Origin: Winslowiella arboricola
GTDB lineage: Bacteria > Pseudomonadota > Gammaproteobacteria > Enterobacterales > Enterobacteriaceae
DNA length: 64,000 nt
Assembly (NCBI RefSeq): GCF_025527015.1
Contig: NZ_JAODIM010000043.1
Span: forward strand, 1,335,862 to 1,399,861
Reading direction: 5' to 3'
Shown here piece by piece: positions 24,297 through 33,347 of the stretch. Made by a program: the position numbers and the translations under genes. The notes below the pieces were generated by a model that was not told the origin of the DNA, did no database searches, and worked only from the letters and a program-made list of their open reading frames with translations. The first letter of the stretch is position 1, and each line of letters opens with the position of its first letter.

Positions 24297-25025
24297 ATGA
24301 GTATTCAACTAAACGGTATTAACTGCTTTTACGGCGCCCATCAGGCGCTGTTCGATATTCAACTGGAATGTCCTGAAGGTGAAACTCTGGTTCTGCTCGG
24401 CCCTAGCGGCGCCGGCAAGAGCTCGCTGCTGCGCGTGCTGAATTTACTTGAGATGCCGCGTTCCGGCACCCTGAGTATCGCAGGCAATAATTTCGACTTC
24501 AGTAAAGCCCCTGGCGACAGTGCCATTCGCGAATTGCGCCAGAACGTCGGCATGGTATTCCAGCAATATAATCTCTGGCCTCACTTAACCGTGATGCAGA
24601 ATCTGATTGAAGCGCCCTGCCGCGTGCTGGGTCTGAGTAAAGATCAGGCACGCGCGCGCGCCGATAAGCTGCTGGATCGCCTGCGCCTGACAAAGTTTGT
24701 CGATCGTTTTCCGCTGCATCTCTCCGGTGGTCAGCAGCAGCGCGTGGCGATTGCCCGTGCGCTGATGATGGAACCGGCGGTATTGCTGTTTGATGAACCG
24801 ACCGCCGCACTGGATCCGGAAATCACTGCTCAGATCGTCACCATTATTCGCGAACTGGCGCAGACCAACATTACTCAGGTTATCGTCACCCACGAAGTCG
24901 AAGTTGCCCGTAAGACCGCCAGCCGGGTGGTGTATATGGAAAATGGCTATGTGGTGGAACAGGGCGATGCCAGCCGCTTTACACAGCCGCAAACCGATGC
25001 GTTTGCCAACTATCTTTCGCACTGA
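24297..25025 (+). CDS. artP: Arginine ABC transporter ATPase ArtP
   Basis: ATPase of the ArtPIQM arginine importer. The 242-residue product equals E. coli ArtP. Walker A GPSGAGKS is at 35-42, signature LSGGQQQR, Walker [14 protein letters not shown]-loop VTHEVE. The ATG at 24297 gives [13 protein letters not shown]; earlier in-frame codons lack similarity. It heads artP-artI-artQ-artM. I found no convincing ArgR box in front. Confidence 0.97.
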   Translation: MSIQLNGINCFYGAHQALFDIQLECPEGETLVLLGPSGAGKSSLLRVLNLLEMPRSGTLSIAGNNFDFSKAPGDSAIRELRQNVGMVFQQYNLWPHLTVMQNLIEAPCRVLGLSKDQARARADKLLDRLRLTKFVDRFPLHLSGGQQQRVAIARALMMEPAVLLFDEPTAALDPEITAQIVTIIRELAQTNITQVIVTHEVEVARKTASRVVYMENGYVVEQGDASRFTQPQTDAFANYLSH

Positions 25026-25036
25026 TTCAGGACATA

Positions 25037-25771
25037 ATGATGAAAAAAGTGGTACTTGCCGCCCTGTTAGCCGGAATGAGCCTGAGCGCGACCGCTGCGC
25101 AGACGATCCGTTTCGCCACCGAAGCTTCCTACCCTCCGTTTGAGTTCGTTGATTCTGACAACAAAATCCAGGGTTTCGATGTTGATCTGGCTAATGCGCT
25201 ATGTAAAGAGATCGACGCTGAATGTACCTTTACTAATCAGGCGTTTGACAGCCTGATCCCCAGCCTGAAATTCCGCCGCTTCGACGCGGTGATGGCCGGT
25301 ATGGATATCACCCCGGAGCGTGAAAAGCAGGTACTGTTTACCAAAGCTTATTACGATAACTCTGCGACCTTTATCGTGCAGAAAGGCAAAGTAGCGGATG
25401 TGTCGGCGCTGAAAGGTAAACGTGTTGGCGTACAGAACGGCACCACACATCAGAAATACCTGTCAGAAAAACAGACCGATGTCACTACCGTGCCTTATGA
25501 CAGCTATCAGAATGCGATTCTCGATCTGAAAAATGGTCGTATTGATGCAGTATTTGGTGACACCGCCGTGGTTAACGAGTGGCTGAAACAGAATCCAAAC
25601 CTGGCAGCGCTGGGTGATAAAGTGACCGATAAAGCCTACTTCGGCACCGGTCTCGGCATTGCACTGCGTCAGGGCAACACCGCTCTGCAGAGCAAATTTA
25701 ATGCCGCGCTGGATAAAGTGAAAGCCGATGGCACTTACAAAACAATCTACGAAAAATGGTTTCAGCAGTAA
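25037..25771 (+). CDS. artI: Periplasmic binding protein ArtI
   Basis: Periplasmic solute-binding protein of the Art system. A signal peptide (MMKKVVLAALLAGMSLSATAA) precedes the mature domain, with conserved ligand loops FATEASYPPFEFVD, MAGMDITPER and GTGLGIALRQG. The product has 244 residues from the first ATG; the second ATG at 25040 would match the 243-residue E. coli form. It is similar to artJ 2.2 kb downstream, so the two are paralogues. It starts 11 bp after artP. Confidence 0.93.
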   Translation: MMKKVVLAALLAGMSLSATAAQTIRFATEASYPPFEFVDSDNKIQGFDVDLANALCKEIDAECTFTNQAFDSLIPSLKFRRFDAVMAGMDITPEREKQVLFTKAYYDNSATFIVQKGKVADVSALKGKRVGVQNGTTHQKYLSEKQTDVTTVPYDSYQNAILDLKNGRIDAVFGDTAVVNEWLKQNPNLAALGDKVTDKAYFGTGLGIALRQGNTALQSKFNAALDKVKADGTYKTIYEKWFQQ

Positions 25772-25775
25772 TTAG

Positions 25776-26492
25776 ATGAGCGAACTCACTCCTCTGGCAA
25801 GCGCCGCGGCGATGACCGTCGGCCTTGCCGTTTGTGCTTTAATTGTCGGGCTGATTCTGGCGATGATTTTCGCTGTCTGGGAATCGGCCCGCTGGCGTCC
25901 CGTGGCCTGGCTCGGTACTGGTCTGGTGATGCTGTTTCGCGGCCTGCCGGAAATTCTGGTGGTGCTGTTTATCTATTTTGGCGCCTCACAGCTGCTGCTG
26001 ACCCTGTCGGACGGTTTTACCGTTAATTTCGGTCTGTTTCAGCTGCCGGTGCAGATGGAAATCGAAAACTTCGATGTCAGCCCGTTTCTCTGCGGGGTGA
26101 TTGCTCTGTCGATCCTCTACTCGTCCTATGCCTCGCAAACGCTGCGCGGTGCGCTGAAAGCGGTGCCGGCGGGACAGTGGGAGTCGGGACAGGCGCTGGG
26201 AATGAAAAAGGCGGCGATATTTTTCCGGCTGATTATGCCGCAGATGTGGCGTCATGCTTTGCCGGGCCTGGGCAACCAGTGGCTGGTGCTGCTGAAAGAT
26301 ACCGCGCTGGTGTCGCTGATCAGCGTTAACGATATTATGTTGCAGACCAAAAGCATCGCCACCCGCACGCAGGAGCCATTTACCTGGTATATGGCGGCGG
26401 CGGCGATCTATCTGCTGATTACGCTGTTCAGTCAGTTTGTGCTGAAGCGCATTGAGCTGCGCACCACGCGCTTTGAACAGGGAAATAGCTGA
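25776..26492 (+). CDS. artQ: Arginine ABC transporter permease ArtQ
   Basis: Inner-membrane permease of the HisMQ family. The product has 238 residues with about five hydrophobic helices. The EAA loop that contacts ArtP is visible ([24 protein letters not shown]). The match with E. coli ArtQ is close throughout ([50 protein letters not shown]). The stop overlaps the artM start by one base. Confidence 0.96.
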   Translation: MSELTPLASAAAMTVGLAVCALIVGLILAMIFAVWESARWRPVAWLGTGLVMLFRGLPEILVVLFIYFGASQLLLTLSDGFTVNFGLFQLPVQMEIENFDVSPFLCGVIALSILYSSYASQTLRGALKAVPAGQWESGQALGMKKAAIFFRLIMPQMWRHALPGLGNQWLVLLKDTALVSLISVNDIMLQTKSIATRTQEPFTWYMAAAAIYLLITLFSQFVLKRIELRTTRFEQGNS

Positions 26493-27160
26493 TGCTTGAG
26501 TATTTACCTGAGTTGCTCAAAGGCCTGCATACCAGCCTGACACTAACCGTCACCTCGCTGATTCTGGCGCTGATATTGTCGTTAATCTTCACTGTGGTGC
26601 TGGCGCTAAAAGTGCCGCTGCTCAGCCAGCTGGTAAAAGGCTATATCACGCTGTTTACCGGTACGCCGTTGCTGGTGCAGATCTTCCTGATCTACTACGG
26701 CCCGGGACAGTTCCCGTCGATTCAGCAGATCCCGTGGTTATGGCATTTTCTCTCGCAGCCGTGGCTGTGCGCACTGCTGGCGCTGTCGCTGAACAGCGCC
26801 GCTTACACCACGCTGCTGTTCCACGGCGCGGTGCGCGCCATTCCCTCCGGCCAGTGGCAATCCTGCGCGGCGCTGGGGATGAACCGCAAAGACACACTGC
26901 GCATTTTGCTGCCCTATGCTTTTAAACGCGCCCTCTCCTCCTATTCCAATGAGGTGGTGCTGGTATTTAAAAGCACTTCGCTGGCCTACACCATTACCCT
27001 GATGGAAGTGATGGGCCACGGACAGCTGCTGTATGGCCGCACCTATGATGTAACGGTGTTTGCCGCCGCCGGTTTAATCTATCTGGTGGTCAACGGCTTG
27101 CTGACGCTGCTGATGCGTCTGATCGAACGGCGGGCATTAGCTTTCGAGCATAGAAACTAA
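26492..27160 (+). CDS. artM: Arginine ABC transporter permease ArtM
   Basis: Second permease, pairing with ArtQ. The product has 222 residues, as E. coli ArtM, with five predicted helices, FTGTPLLVQIFLIYYGPGQF near the N-terminus and the EAA loop (GQWQSCAALGMNRKDTLRILLPYAFKRAL). Translation is coupled to artQ. A hairpin terminator follows before artJ. Confidence 0.96.
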   Translation: MLEYLPELLKGLHTSLTLTVTSLILALILSLIFTVVLALKVPLLSQLVKGYITLFTGTPLLVQIFLIYYGPGQFPSIQQIPWLWHFLSQPWLCALLALSLNSAAYTTLLFHGAVRAIPSGQWQSCAALGMNRKDTLRILLPYAFKRALSSYSNEVVLVFKSTSLAYTITLMEVMGHGQLLYGRTYDVTVFAAAGLIYLVVNGLLTLLMRLIERRALAFEHRN

Positions 27161-27162
27161 TA

Positions 27163-27187
27163 AAAAGGCGCGTATATCGCGCCTTTG
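27163..27187 (+). terminator. Terminator after artM
   Basis: AAAGGCGCG and CGCGCCTTT pair around TATAT. The T-run is short (TTT), and the hairpin abuts the ArgR boxes of artJ. Confidence 0.65.
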
Positions 27188-27224
27188 TCATTATTTATAC
27201 ACAAATATTGCATATTAATTCATT
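27186..27224 (+). promoter_or_regulatory. Paired ArgR boxes in front of artJ
   Basis: Box 2 (27207-27224) contains TGCAT-ATTA-ATTCA, close to the ArgR consensus TGAAT-N4-ATTCA. Box 1 (27186-27203) contains TCATT-ATTT-ATACA, weaker. They are 18 bp each and exactly 3 bp apart, the standard spacing for ArgR hexamer sites. Arginine-dependent repression of artJ is known in E. coli. Confidence 0.78.
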
Positions 27225-27286
27225 TAGTGGCATCTTGTTTATCGCCTCAGGGCAGAGAAATGATAATGAGAACAGGAGCCTGACCG

Positions 27287-28018
27287 ATGAAAAAATTACT
27301 ACTCACCGCTTTACTCGCCAGTGTCGCCTTTAGCGCCAGCGCAGCCGAAAAAATTCGCTTTGCTGCTTCCGCTACCTATCCGCCGTTTGAGTCTCTGGAC
27401 AGTAATAACCAAATCGTCGGTTTTGATATCGACCTTGCTAAAGCGCTGTGTCAGCAAATGCAGGCCGAGTGCAGCTTTACCAATAATCCATTTGACAGTC
27501 TGATTCCGGCGCTGAAATTCCGTCGCTACGATGCGGTGATCTCCGGTATGGATATCACTCCTGAGCGCAGCAAGCAGGTGGCCTTTAGTCAGCCCTACTA
27601 CGCCAACTCGGCGGTGGTGATTGCGCAGAAAGGCAAATTCAGCCGTCTGGAAGATCTGAAAGGCAAACGCGTGGGGATGGAAAACGGCACTACCCATCAG
27701 AAATACCTGCAGGATAAGCACCCGGAAGTCACGGCAGTCGCTTATGACAGCTACCAGAACGCGATTCTCGATCTGAAAAATGGTCGTCTGGATGGCGTAT
27801 TTGGCGATACGGCAGTGGTTAATGAGTGGCTGAAAAGCAATCCAAACCTCGCCACCGTCGGCGATCATGTCACCGATGCACAATACTTTGGCACCGGCTT
27901 AGGGATTGCAGTGCGCCCGGACAATAAAGCGCTGCTGGAGAAACTGAATGGTGCGCTGAAGGCGATTAAAGCGGATGGCACTTACCAGAAAATCAGCGAT
28001 CGCTGGTTCCCGCAGTAA
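27287..28018 (+). CDS. artJ: L-arginine-binding periplasmic protein ArtJ
   Basis: High-affinity arginine-binding protein that uses ArtQMP. The product has 243 residues, as E. coli ArtJ, with a signal peptide ending ASAAEKIRFAAS and the ligand-binding signatures ATYPPFESLDSNNQIVGFD, VISGMDITPERSK and GTGLGIAVRPDNKALLEKLN. It has its own control region with a double ArgR box and so is likely repressed by arginine separately from artPIQM. rlmC, which follows in E. coli, is absent; ybjO is next and convergent. Confidence 0.95.
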   Translation: MKKLLLTALLASVAFSASAAEKIRFAASATYPPFESLDSNNQIVGFDIDLAKALCQQMQAECSFTNNPFDSLIPALKFRRYDAVISGMDITPERSKQVAFSQPYYANSAVVIAQKGKFSRLEDLKGKRVGMENGTTHQKYLQDKHPEVTAVAYDSYQNAILDLKNGRLDGVFGDTAVVNEWLKSNPNLATVGDHVTDAQYFGTGLGIAVRPDNKALLEKLNGALKAIKADGTYQKISDRWFPQ

Positions 28019-28115
28019 GCATCCGCCCGATACGATAGTCTGGCAGGCGCGACCTGCATGATAAAGCCTGTGTAATGTAGCTGTAATCGCCTGAAATACG
28101 ACGGGGATGAAAGCA

Positions 28116-28595
28116 CTATTCTTTGCGAAAATACGCCCGGCTGCTGGCAGGGACAAACAGCAATATCAGCACCAGCAGATCGGGAATTTTTTGCAGTATC
28201 AGGGTATGGATAATCTCAGTATTGGTGGCGCCGCTAATACTGAAAATTTCCGGATAGACCCAGCCCAGCGACGCCACCAGCATATACAGCATCACCACCA
28301 TCTGGGTAATGGCATAACCCCAGCGCCCCCAGTTGGCGCCACGCATCAGTACGATGGCACAACGCAACTCGATCAGGAAAATCAGCTGGCTGGCGATAAA
28401 GATCAGCGTAGAGTCCCACGCCTGAGCACTGCGGTGCACAAAATCAGCAATCTCTTCATAACCCAGTTCATTCGCCAGCAGCAGCACGCTAAGGCAGCGG
28501 GTGGCGATAATTGCACTGCCGGCAATCAATACCGGTACAGGAATCGCTGAGCGCGGTTCAGTCATACTTTTCCCCGCTCTGAACAGATCCGACAT
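28116..28595 (-). CDS. ybjO: YbjO family inner-membrane protein
   Basis: Four-helix inner-membrane protein of unknown function. The ATG at 28595 lies seven bases after AGGAGAG and gives 159 residues (E. coli 162); an ATG further in (MTEPRSAIP) is possible. Matches to E. coli YbjO include FVHRSAQAWDSTLIFIASQLIFLIELRCA, ASLGWVYPEIFSISG and LQKIPDLLVLILLFVPASSR. It lies upstream of potI on the same strand with a hairpin between. Confidence 0.9.
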   Translation of the reverse strand: MSDLFRAGKSMTEPRSAIPVPVLIAGSAIIATRCLSVLLLANELGYEEIADFVHRSAQAWDSTLIFIASQLIFLIELRCAIVLMRGANWGRWGYAITQMVVMLYMLVASLGWVYPEIFSISGATNTEIIHTLILQKIPDLLVLILLFVPASSRAYFRKE

Positions 28596-28642
28596 CCACT
28601 TTCTCTCCTGCAGGCCCGGTGCTATCAGACCAGTGATCAACA

Positions 28643-28665
28643 AGAGCGGCCAAAAAGGCCGCTCC
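28643..28665 (-). terminator. Hairpin terminator after potI region
   Basis: GAGCGGCC and GGCCGCTC pair around AAAAA; on the minus strand TTGTTG follows. It stands between potI and ybjO and probably ends the potFGHI message. Confidence 0.65.
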
Positions 28666-28715
28666 TTAAGGTTTATCCCTTTCGCTAATCACTATTTTGG
28701 CAAAATATTGTGCTT

Positions 28716-29561
28716 TCAGCCACGTCTTGCTTTCTGAATATCGCGGACCCGCTGCTTTTCTTCATGGGCCATAAAGCGCCAGGCAATAAAGCCGACAATC
28801 CCGACCACAAACAGAATCAGCGACGCCAGTGCGTTGATTTCCGGATTCACCCCACGACGTACCGTCGCGAAGATCTGCATTGGCAGCGTGGTTGCCCCCG
28901 GGCCGGTAACAAAACTGGAGATCACCAGGTCATCCAGCGACAGGGTAAAGGCCAGCAGCCAGCCGGTAACAATCGCTGGCGCAATCATCGGTACGGTAAT
29001 CACAAAGAACACTTTTAACGGCGTGGCGCCCAGATCCATCGCGGCTTCTTCGATGGAACGATCCAGCTCACGCAGACGCGAGTTAATCACCACCGCCACA
29101 TAGGCGGTACAGAACGTGACATGCGCCAGCCAGATGGTCAGCATCCCGCGATCGCCCGGCCAGCCAATGGCGTGCCCCATCGCCACAAACAGCAGCAGCA
29201 AAGACAAACCGGTGATCACATCCGGCATTACCAGCGGCGCGGTCAGCATAAAGGCAAAGCCGGTTGAACCGCGAAAACGGCCAAAGCGAACAATCACTAC
29301 CGCGGCGATGGTGCCCAGCACCACGGCAGCAGTAGCAGCCAGCGCCGCAATCGACAGGCTCAGGGTGACGGCGCTGATCATCGCGTCATCCTGGAACAGT
29401 ACCTTGTACCAGTGGAAGGAGAAGCTCTCCCACACTGTGACCAGCTGAGAACGGTTAAATGAGTAGATCACCAGCAACAGCATCGGCGCATACAGCAGGC
29501 TGAAACACACCAGCAGAATCGCGGTGCGCCATGGCGAACGCACGGCAGGAAGATTATTCAT
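28716..29561 (-). CDS. potI: Putrescine ABC transporter permease PotI
   Basis: Inner-membrane permease of the PotFGHI putrescine importer. The product has 281 residues, as in E. coli, with about six helices. The EAA loop is EEAAMDLGATPLKVFFVITVPMIAPAI. It overlaps potH by four bases (potH stop inside the potI start region), showing coupled translation. Confidence 0.96.
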   Translation of the reverse strand: MNNLPAVRSPWRTAILLVCFSLLYAPMLLLVIYSFNRSQLVTVWESFSFHWYKVLFQDDAMISAVTLSLSIAALAATAAVVLGTIAAVVIVRFGRFRGSTGFAFMLTAPLVMPDVITGLSLLLLFVAMGHAIGWPGDRGMLTIWLAHVTFCTAYVAVVINSRLRELDRSIEEAAMDLGATPLKVFFVITVPMIAPAIVTGWLLAFTLSLDDLVISSFVTGPGATTLPMQIFATVRRGVNPEINALASLILFVVGIVGFIAWRFMAHEEKQRVRDIQKARRG

Positions 29562-30520
29562 GCTTTGTCTCCCATCTCTTTATTCTGATGCTTATGGAAC
29601 CAGATAATCGGCAGGATCAGGATCAGCAGAATAATCACCGCCAGCGCCGAAGCCACCGGCCAGTCGCGGTTGTTAAAGAACTCCTGCCAGATAATACGGC
29701 CAATCATAATACTGTCCGGGCCGCCGAGCAGTTCCGGGATCACGTACTCACCGACCGCCGGAATAAATACCAGCATTGAACCGGCAATAATGCCGCCTTT
29801 GGTCAGCGGGACAATCACCTTAAAGAAGGTTTTCAGCGGCCCAGCGCCGAGATCCAGCGAGGCTTCTACCAGCGAATAATCGATGCGCGTCAGCGCGGTA
29901 TAGATCGGCAGCACCATAAACGGCAGATAGCAGTAAACAATGCCGATATACACCGCGATGTTGGTGTAAAGGATTTCCAGCGGATGGTCGATCACCCCAG
30001 TCCACATCAGAAAACGATTGAGAATACCGTTGTTATTCAGCAGTCCCATCAGCGCGTAAACGCGCACCAGGAATGAGGTCCATGACGGCAGAATCACCAG
30101 CAGCAGCAGAATATTGCGCATCGAGGGTTTACTCTGCGCCACCGCCCACGCCAGCGGATAGCCAATCAACAGGCAGATAATGGTCGATACACCCGCCAGC
30201 TTCAGCGACTGCATATAAGCGTCGAAATAGAGCGGATCCTCGGTCAGCTGCAAATAGTTGGCGAGATTAAGAATCAGGCTAAACTGATCGTCAGCCCAGC
30301 TAATCAGGTCGGTATACGGCGGAATGGCGCGCGCCACTTCGGCGAAACTGATTTTCAGCACAATTAAAAATGGCAGTAAAAATAACAGAGTCAGCCACAG
30401 ATAAGGCAGTGCGATCACCAGCTTACGGCCATGTTTCAGCAGCACACGGCCTGGCAGGCCATGAGTTGCCTGCGCAGCGACTGCCGGTGGTTTAGTGGGT
30501 GTTTCGTGATATTGGCTCAT
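29558..30520 (-). CDS. potH: Putrescine ABC transporter permease PotH
   Basis: Partner permease of PotI. The product has 320 residues (E. coli 317). The N-terminal cytoplasmic extension (HGRKLVIALPYLWLTLLFLLPFLIVLKISFAE) leads into six helices; the EAA loop is EASLDLGAGPLKTFFKVIVPLTKGGI. It starts 12 bp after potG and ends overlapping potI. Confidence 0.96.
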   Translation of the reverse strand: MSQYHETPTKPPAVAAQATHGLPGRVLLKHGRKLVIALPYLWLTLLFLLPFLIVLKISFAEVARAIPPYTDLISWADDQFSLILNLANYLQLTEDPLYFDAYMQSLKLAGVSTIICLLIGYPLAWAVAQSKPSMRNILLLLVILPSWTSFLVRVYALMGLLNNNGILNRFLMWTGVIDHPLEILYTNIAVYIGIVYCYLPFMVLPIYTALTRIDYSLVEASLDLGAGPLKTFFKVIVPLTKGGIIAGSMLVFIPAVGEYVIPELLGGPDSIMIGRIIWQEFFNNRDWPVASALAVIILLILILPIIWFHKHQNKEMGDKA

Positions 30521-30532
30521 ACTTCCCTCAAC

Positions 30533-31666
30533 TCAGACCGTCAGCACCACACAGCTGTCAGTATCCCAACAGAGATGGACTTCATCACCCCAGGTTGGCG
30601 CACCTTTGCGGAAGCGATGGGCATTCTGCAACTGGGCAGAGATCATCTGCCCGCTGCGTAAGCGCACATGATAAATCGACAGGTCACCGAGATAGGCAAT
30701 ATGTACCACTTCACCGACGGCAAAGTTGCAGCCATCGGCGGGCGGCTGATCGCACAGCATCACTTTTTCCGGGCGCAGCGCAATAAACACCGGCACGTTA
30801 TCCATTACCGAGGCGTCAGAGTCGACTTTCAGCGGGTTAATCAGCCCCGGACTGTCAATCACCAGGCCATCTTCCTGACGATCGCGCAGCAGGCCTTCAA
30901 ACACGTTGACTGAACCGATAAATTCGGCGCTGTAACGACTGGTAGGATGCTCATAAATCTCTTCCGGCTCACCAATCTGCTCGAACTTACCGCGATTCAT
31001 AATCGCAATACGCCCCGCCATGGTCATCGCCTCTTCCTGATCGTGGGTCACCATCACACAGGTGGCGCCAACGCGCTCAAGAATATCGACCACTTCCAGC
31101 TGCATGCGGTCACGCAGTTTCTTATCCAGCGCACCCATCGGCTCATCCAGCAGCAGCAATTTCGGCCGCTTGGCGAGGCTGCGCGCCAGCGCCACACGCT
31201 GACGCTGACCACCAGAGAGCTGATGCGGTTTACGTCTGGCATACTCCTGCATATGCACCAGCGCCAGCATCTCTTCAACCCGGCTGGCGATCTCGCCGCG
31301 CGCCAGTTTGTCCTGCTTCAGGCCAAAGGCGATATTCTGTTCCACCGTCATATGCGGAAACAGGGCATAGGACTGGAACATCATATTGATCGGGCGCTGA
31401 TACGGCGGAACGTGCGACAGATCTTGTCCGTCGAGCCAGATGGTGCCCTGCGTTGGCGGCTCAAAACCGGCCAGCATACGCAGTAAGGTCGACTTGCCGC
31501 AGCCGGACGGGCCAAGCAGGGCAAAGATTTCGCCTTTATAGATGGTCAGGCTGACATCATCAACAGCGTGCTGACCATCGAAAGATTTGGTCAGATTGCG
31601 GATTTCCAGCAGCGGCGTTAACGCCTTTGCGGTTTTATTTTGCGGACGGGGGATCGCGTCGTTCAC
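30533..31666 (-). CDS. potG: Putrescine ABC transporter ATPase PotG
   Basis: ATPase of the putrescine importer. From the GTG at 31666 the product has 377 residues, the E. coli length, beginning MNDAIPRPQNKTAKALTPLLEI. Walker A GPSGCGKS is at 52-59, signature LSGGQRQR, Walker B LLLLDEPMGALD, and a C-terminal TOBE domain follows. An ATG two codons earlier (31672) is in frame, but GGAGAG is only two bases before it and eight before the GTG, which favours the GTG. Confidence 0.94.
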   Translation of the reverse strand: MNDAIPRPQNKTAKALTPLLEIRNLTKSFDGQHAVDDVSLTIYKGEIFALLGPSGCGKSTLLRMLAGFEPPTQGTIWLDGQDLSHVPPYQRPINMMFQSYALFPHMTVEQNIAFGLKQDKLARGEIASRVEEMLALVHMQEYARRKPHQLSGGQRQRVALARSLAKRPKLLLLDEPMGALDKKLRDRMQLEVVDILERVGATCVMVTHDQEEAMTMAGRIAIMNRGKFEQIGEPEEIYEHPTSRYSAEFIGSVNVFEGLLRDRQEDGLVIDSPGLINPLKVDSDASVMDNVPVFIALRPEKVMLCDQPPADGCNFAVGEVVHIAYLGDLSIYHVRLRSGQMISAQLQNAHRFRKGAPTWGDEVHLCWDTDSCVVLTV

Positions 31667-31720
31667 TAACATTACTCTCCGGTGCGAAGCGGGAATAAAC
31701 GGCCAGGCCGTTAAATGACA

Positions 31721-31752
31721 CAACAGAGGCCGAAACAGAGCCTCTGTTGTTT
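31721..31752. other. Hairpin between potF and potG
   Basis: ACAACAGAGGC and GCCTCTGTTGT are perfect inverses around a 9-nt loop. Within the pot operon it may reduce read-through from potF to potG or protect the potF mRNA end, which fits the higher need for binding protein. The plus strand has the better T-run, but no plus gene is there. Confidence 0.6.
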
Positions 31753-31770
31753 TGTCTGTTACCTTTCTGA

Positions 31771-31840
31771 CGGGCGGCGAAAACGCCGCCCCTGCAGAGG
31801 CATATCTGCAACCGTCCAGCGACAGCGTTCACGCCGCCCG
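31771..31840. repeat. Palindromic repeat module plus degenerate copy between potF and potG
   Basis: Intact GGGCGGCG-type hairpin at 31771-31795 (loop AAAA, tail CCTGC). A broken second copy (GCGTTCACGCCGCCCG) lies at 31825-31840, 11 bases before the potF stop codon. Together they look like a decayed inverted pair inside an operon. Confidence 0.7.
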
Positions 31841-31850
31841 CTGTTAACGA

Positions 31851-32960
31851 TTACTTACCACTTTTAACTTTAGTCCATGCACGAGTGCGCACACGGTCAA
31901 GTTTTGGTTCCTGCACTTTCAGGATAAACAGTTTGGCCATCGCTGCTTCGGTTGGATAGATCCCCGGGTTATTACGGACATCAGCGTCAACCAGTGGCAC
32001 AGAGGCTTTATTGCCGCTGGCATAAAACATCTTGTTAGAGATCTCAGCGATCACTTTCGGTTCCATCAGATAGTTGATGAACTGATAGGCTTCATCGACG
32101 TTTTTCGCATCTTTTGGAATCGCCAGCATATCGAAGAATGCCAGCGCGCCCTCTTTTGGAATGCTGTAGGCAATATCGACGCCATTTTTAGCTGCGATAG
32201 CCCGATCTTTCGCCTGCAGAATATCCCCTGCCCAGCCGATGGCCACACAGGTATTACCGTTAGCCAGATCGTTAATGTACTGCGAAGAGTGGAAATAGCG
32301 GATGCTCGGACGCAGCTTCAGCAGCAGATCAGTGGCTGCGCCAGAGTAATCTTTGGCGTCGCTGCTGTTAGGATCTTTACCCAGATAGTTCAGCACGGTC
32401 GCAAAAATCTCTTCCGGTGCATCGAGGAAAGAGACGCCACAGCTTTTCAGTTTTTCCAGGTTTTCAGGTTTCAGCACCAGATCCCAGCTGTCGACCGGAG
32501 CATCTTTGCCCAGCGCCGCTTTCACTTTTGCGACGTTATAGCCGATACCGGTGGTCGCCCACAGATACGGGATCGCATATTTATTCCCCGGATCGTGCTG
32601 CTCTAACTTTTTCATCAGATCAGGATCGAGGTTTTTGTAGTTTGGCAGTTTGCTTTTATCCAGCGGCTGAAACACGCCGGATTCCAGCTGACGCGCAAGG
32701 AAGCTGGAGGAAGGCACCACCACATCATAACCGGTGCTGCCGGCCATCAGTTTGCCTTCCAGCACTTCATTGGAGTCAAATACGTCATAGACCACTTTGA
32801 TGCCGGTCTGCTTTTCAAAATTCGCCACCGTATCCGGCGCGATATAGTCTGACCAGTTATAGACGTGCAGCGTCTTTTGTTCTGCCATCGTCCCGGCGGA
32901 AACCGCCATCAACACCCCGGCAACCACGGCTGACAACCATTTTTTACGTTGGTTGAACAT
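31851..32960 (-). CDS. potF: Putrescine-binding periplasmic protein PotF
   Basis: Periplasmic putrescine receptor. The 369-residue product (E. coli 370) has a signal peptide ending [23 protein letters not shown] and the family ligand residues in [16 protein letters not shown] and [10 protein letters not shown]. It is the first gene of potFGHI. AGGAGG stands about 10 bases before the ATG. Confidence 0.97.
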   Translation of the reverse strand: MFNQRKKWLSAVVAGVLMAVSAGTMAEQKTLHVYNWSDYIAPDTVANFEKQTGIKVVYDVFDSNEVLEGKLMAGSTGYDVVVPSSSFLARQLESGVFQPLDKSKLPNYKNLDPDLMKKLEQHDPGNKYAIPYLWATTGIGYNVAKVKAALGKDAPVDSWDLVLKPENLEKLKSCGVSFLDAPEEIFATVLNYLGKDPNSSDAKDYSGAATDLLLKLRPSIRYFHSSQYINDLANGNTCVAIGWAGDILQAKDRAIAAKNGVDIAYSIPKEGALAFFDMLAIPKDAKNVDEAYQFINYLMEPKVIAEISNKMFYASGNKASVPLVDADVRNNPGIYPTEAAMAKLFILKVQEPKLDRVRTRAWTKVKSGK

Positions 32961-33225
32961 GTTTTACTTCCTCCTGAACAGGCCAAACGGTTATGCAGAA
33001 CAAGCGACTGACAAACACCCTATCGCTGATCATTTAAGGTAAAAATTACTGGCTTACAATGAATCAATATTCACGCGCTGTTTAATAGAAAAAACCTATA
33101 CCTGCGCGGGTGTTGCACGCGAAATGCAGCCCCGCAAGAATAGCCCCACCAGCAGGCACAGGCCAGCCCTCAGCGTAAAAAACGCCTTTTATCGATTTTT
33201 TATGCATGTTTCTTCTATGTGATAC

Positions 33226-33260
33226 GCCAGATATGGCATAAGCCACGCGAAATATCTGGC
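33226..33260. promoter_or_regulatory. Perfect 9-bp inverted repeat upstream of potF
   Basis: GCCAGATAT and ATATCTGGC are exact inverses separated by 17 bases, about 270-300 bp upstream of potF and ~60 bp beyond the ybjN terminator. Its role is unknown. Confidence 0.45.
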
Positions 33261-33303
33261 AATCAAGGGCAAAATGCAGAATAAAAAGTGGTGGGTCAAA
33301 AAT

Positions 33304-33330
33304 GAAAAATGCCGCAAAAAGCGGCATTTA
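33304..33330 (-). terminator. Rho-independent terminator of ybjN
   Basis: AAATGCCGC and GCGGCATTT pair around AAAAA; on the minus strand T-rich sequence follows (TTTTTCATTTTT). Confidence 0.85.
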
Positions 33331-33347
33331 AACAGCGGCGAACCGCT

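Larger units (their letters stand above)
32961..33347 (-). promoter_or_regulatory. potF upstream region
   Basis: A 387-bp stretch between the ybjN terminator and potF. It should hold the potF promoter. The only marked structure is the inverted repeat at 33226-33260. No gene is visible. Confidence 0.45.

Noticed and set aside
25037..28018. artI and artJ as a recent duplication
   Set aside because: Both are present in E. coli with the same order, so the duplication is old.
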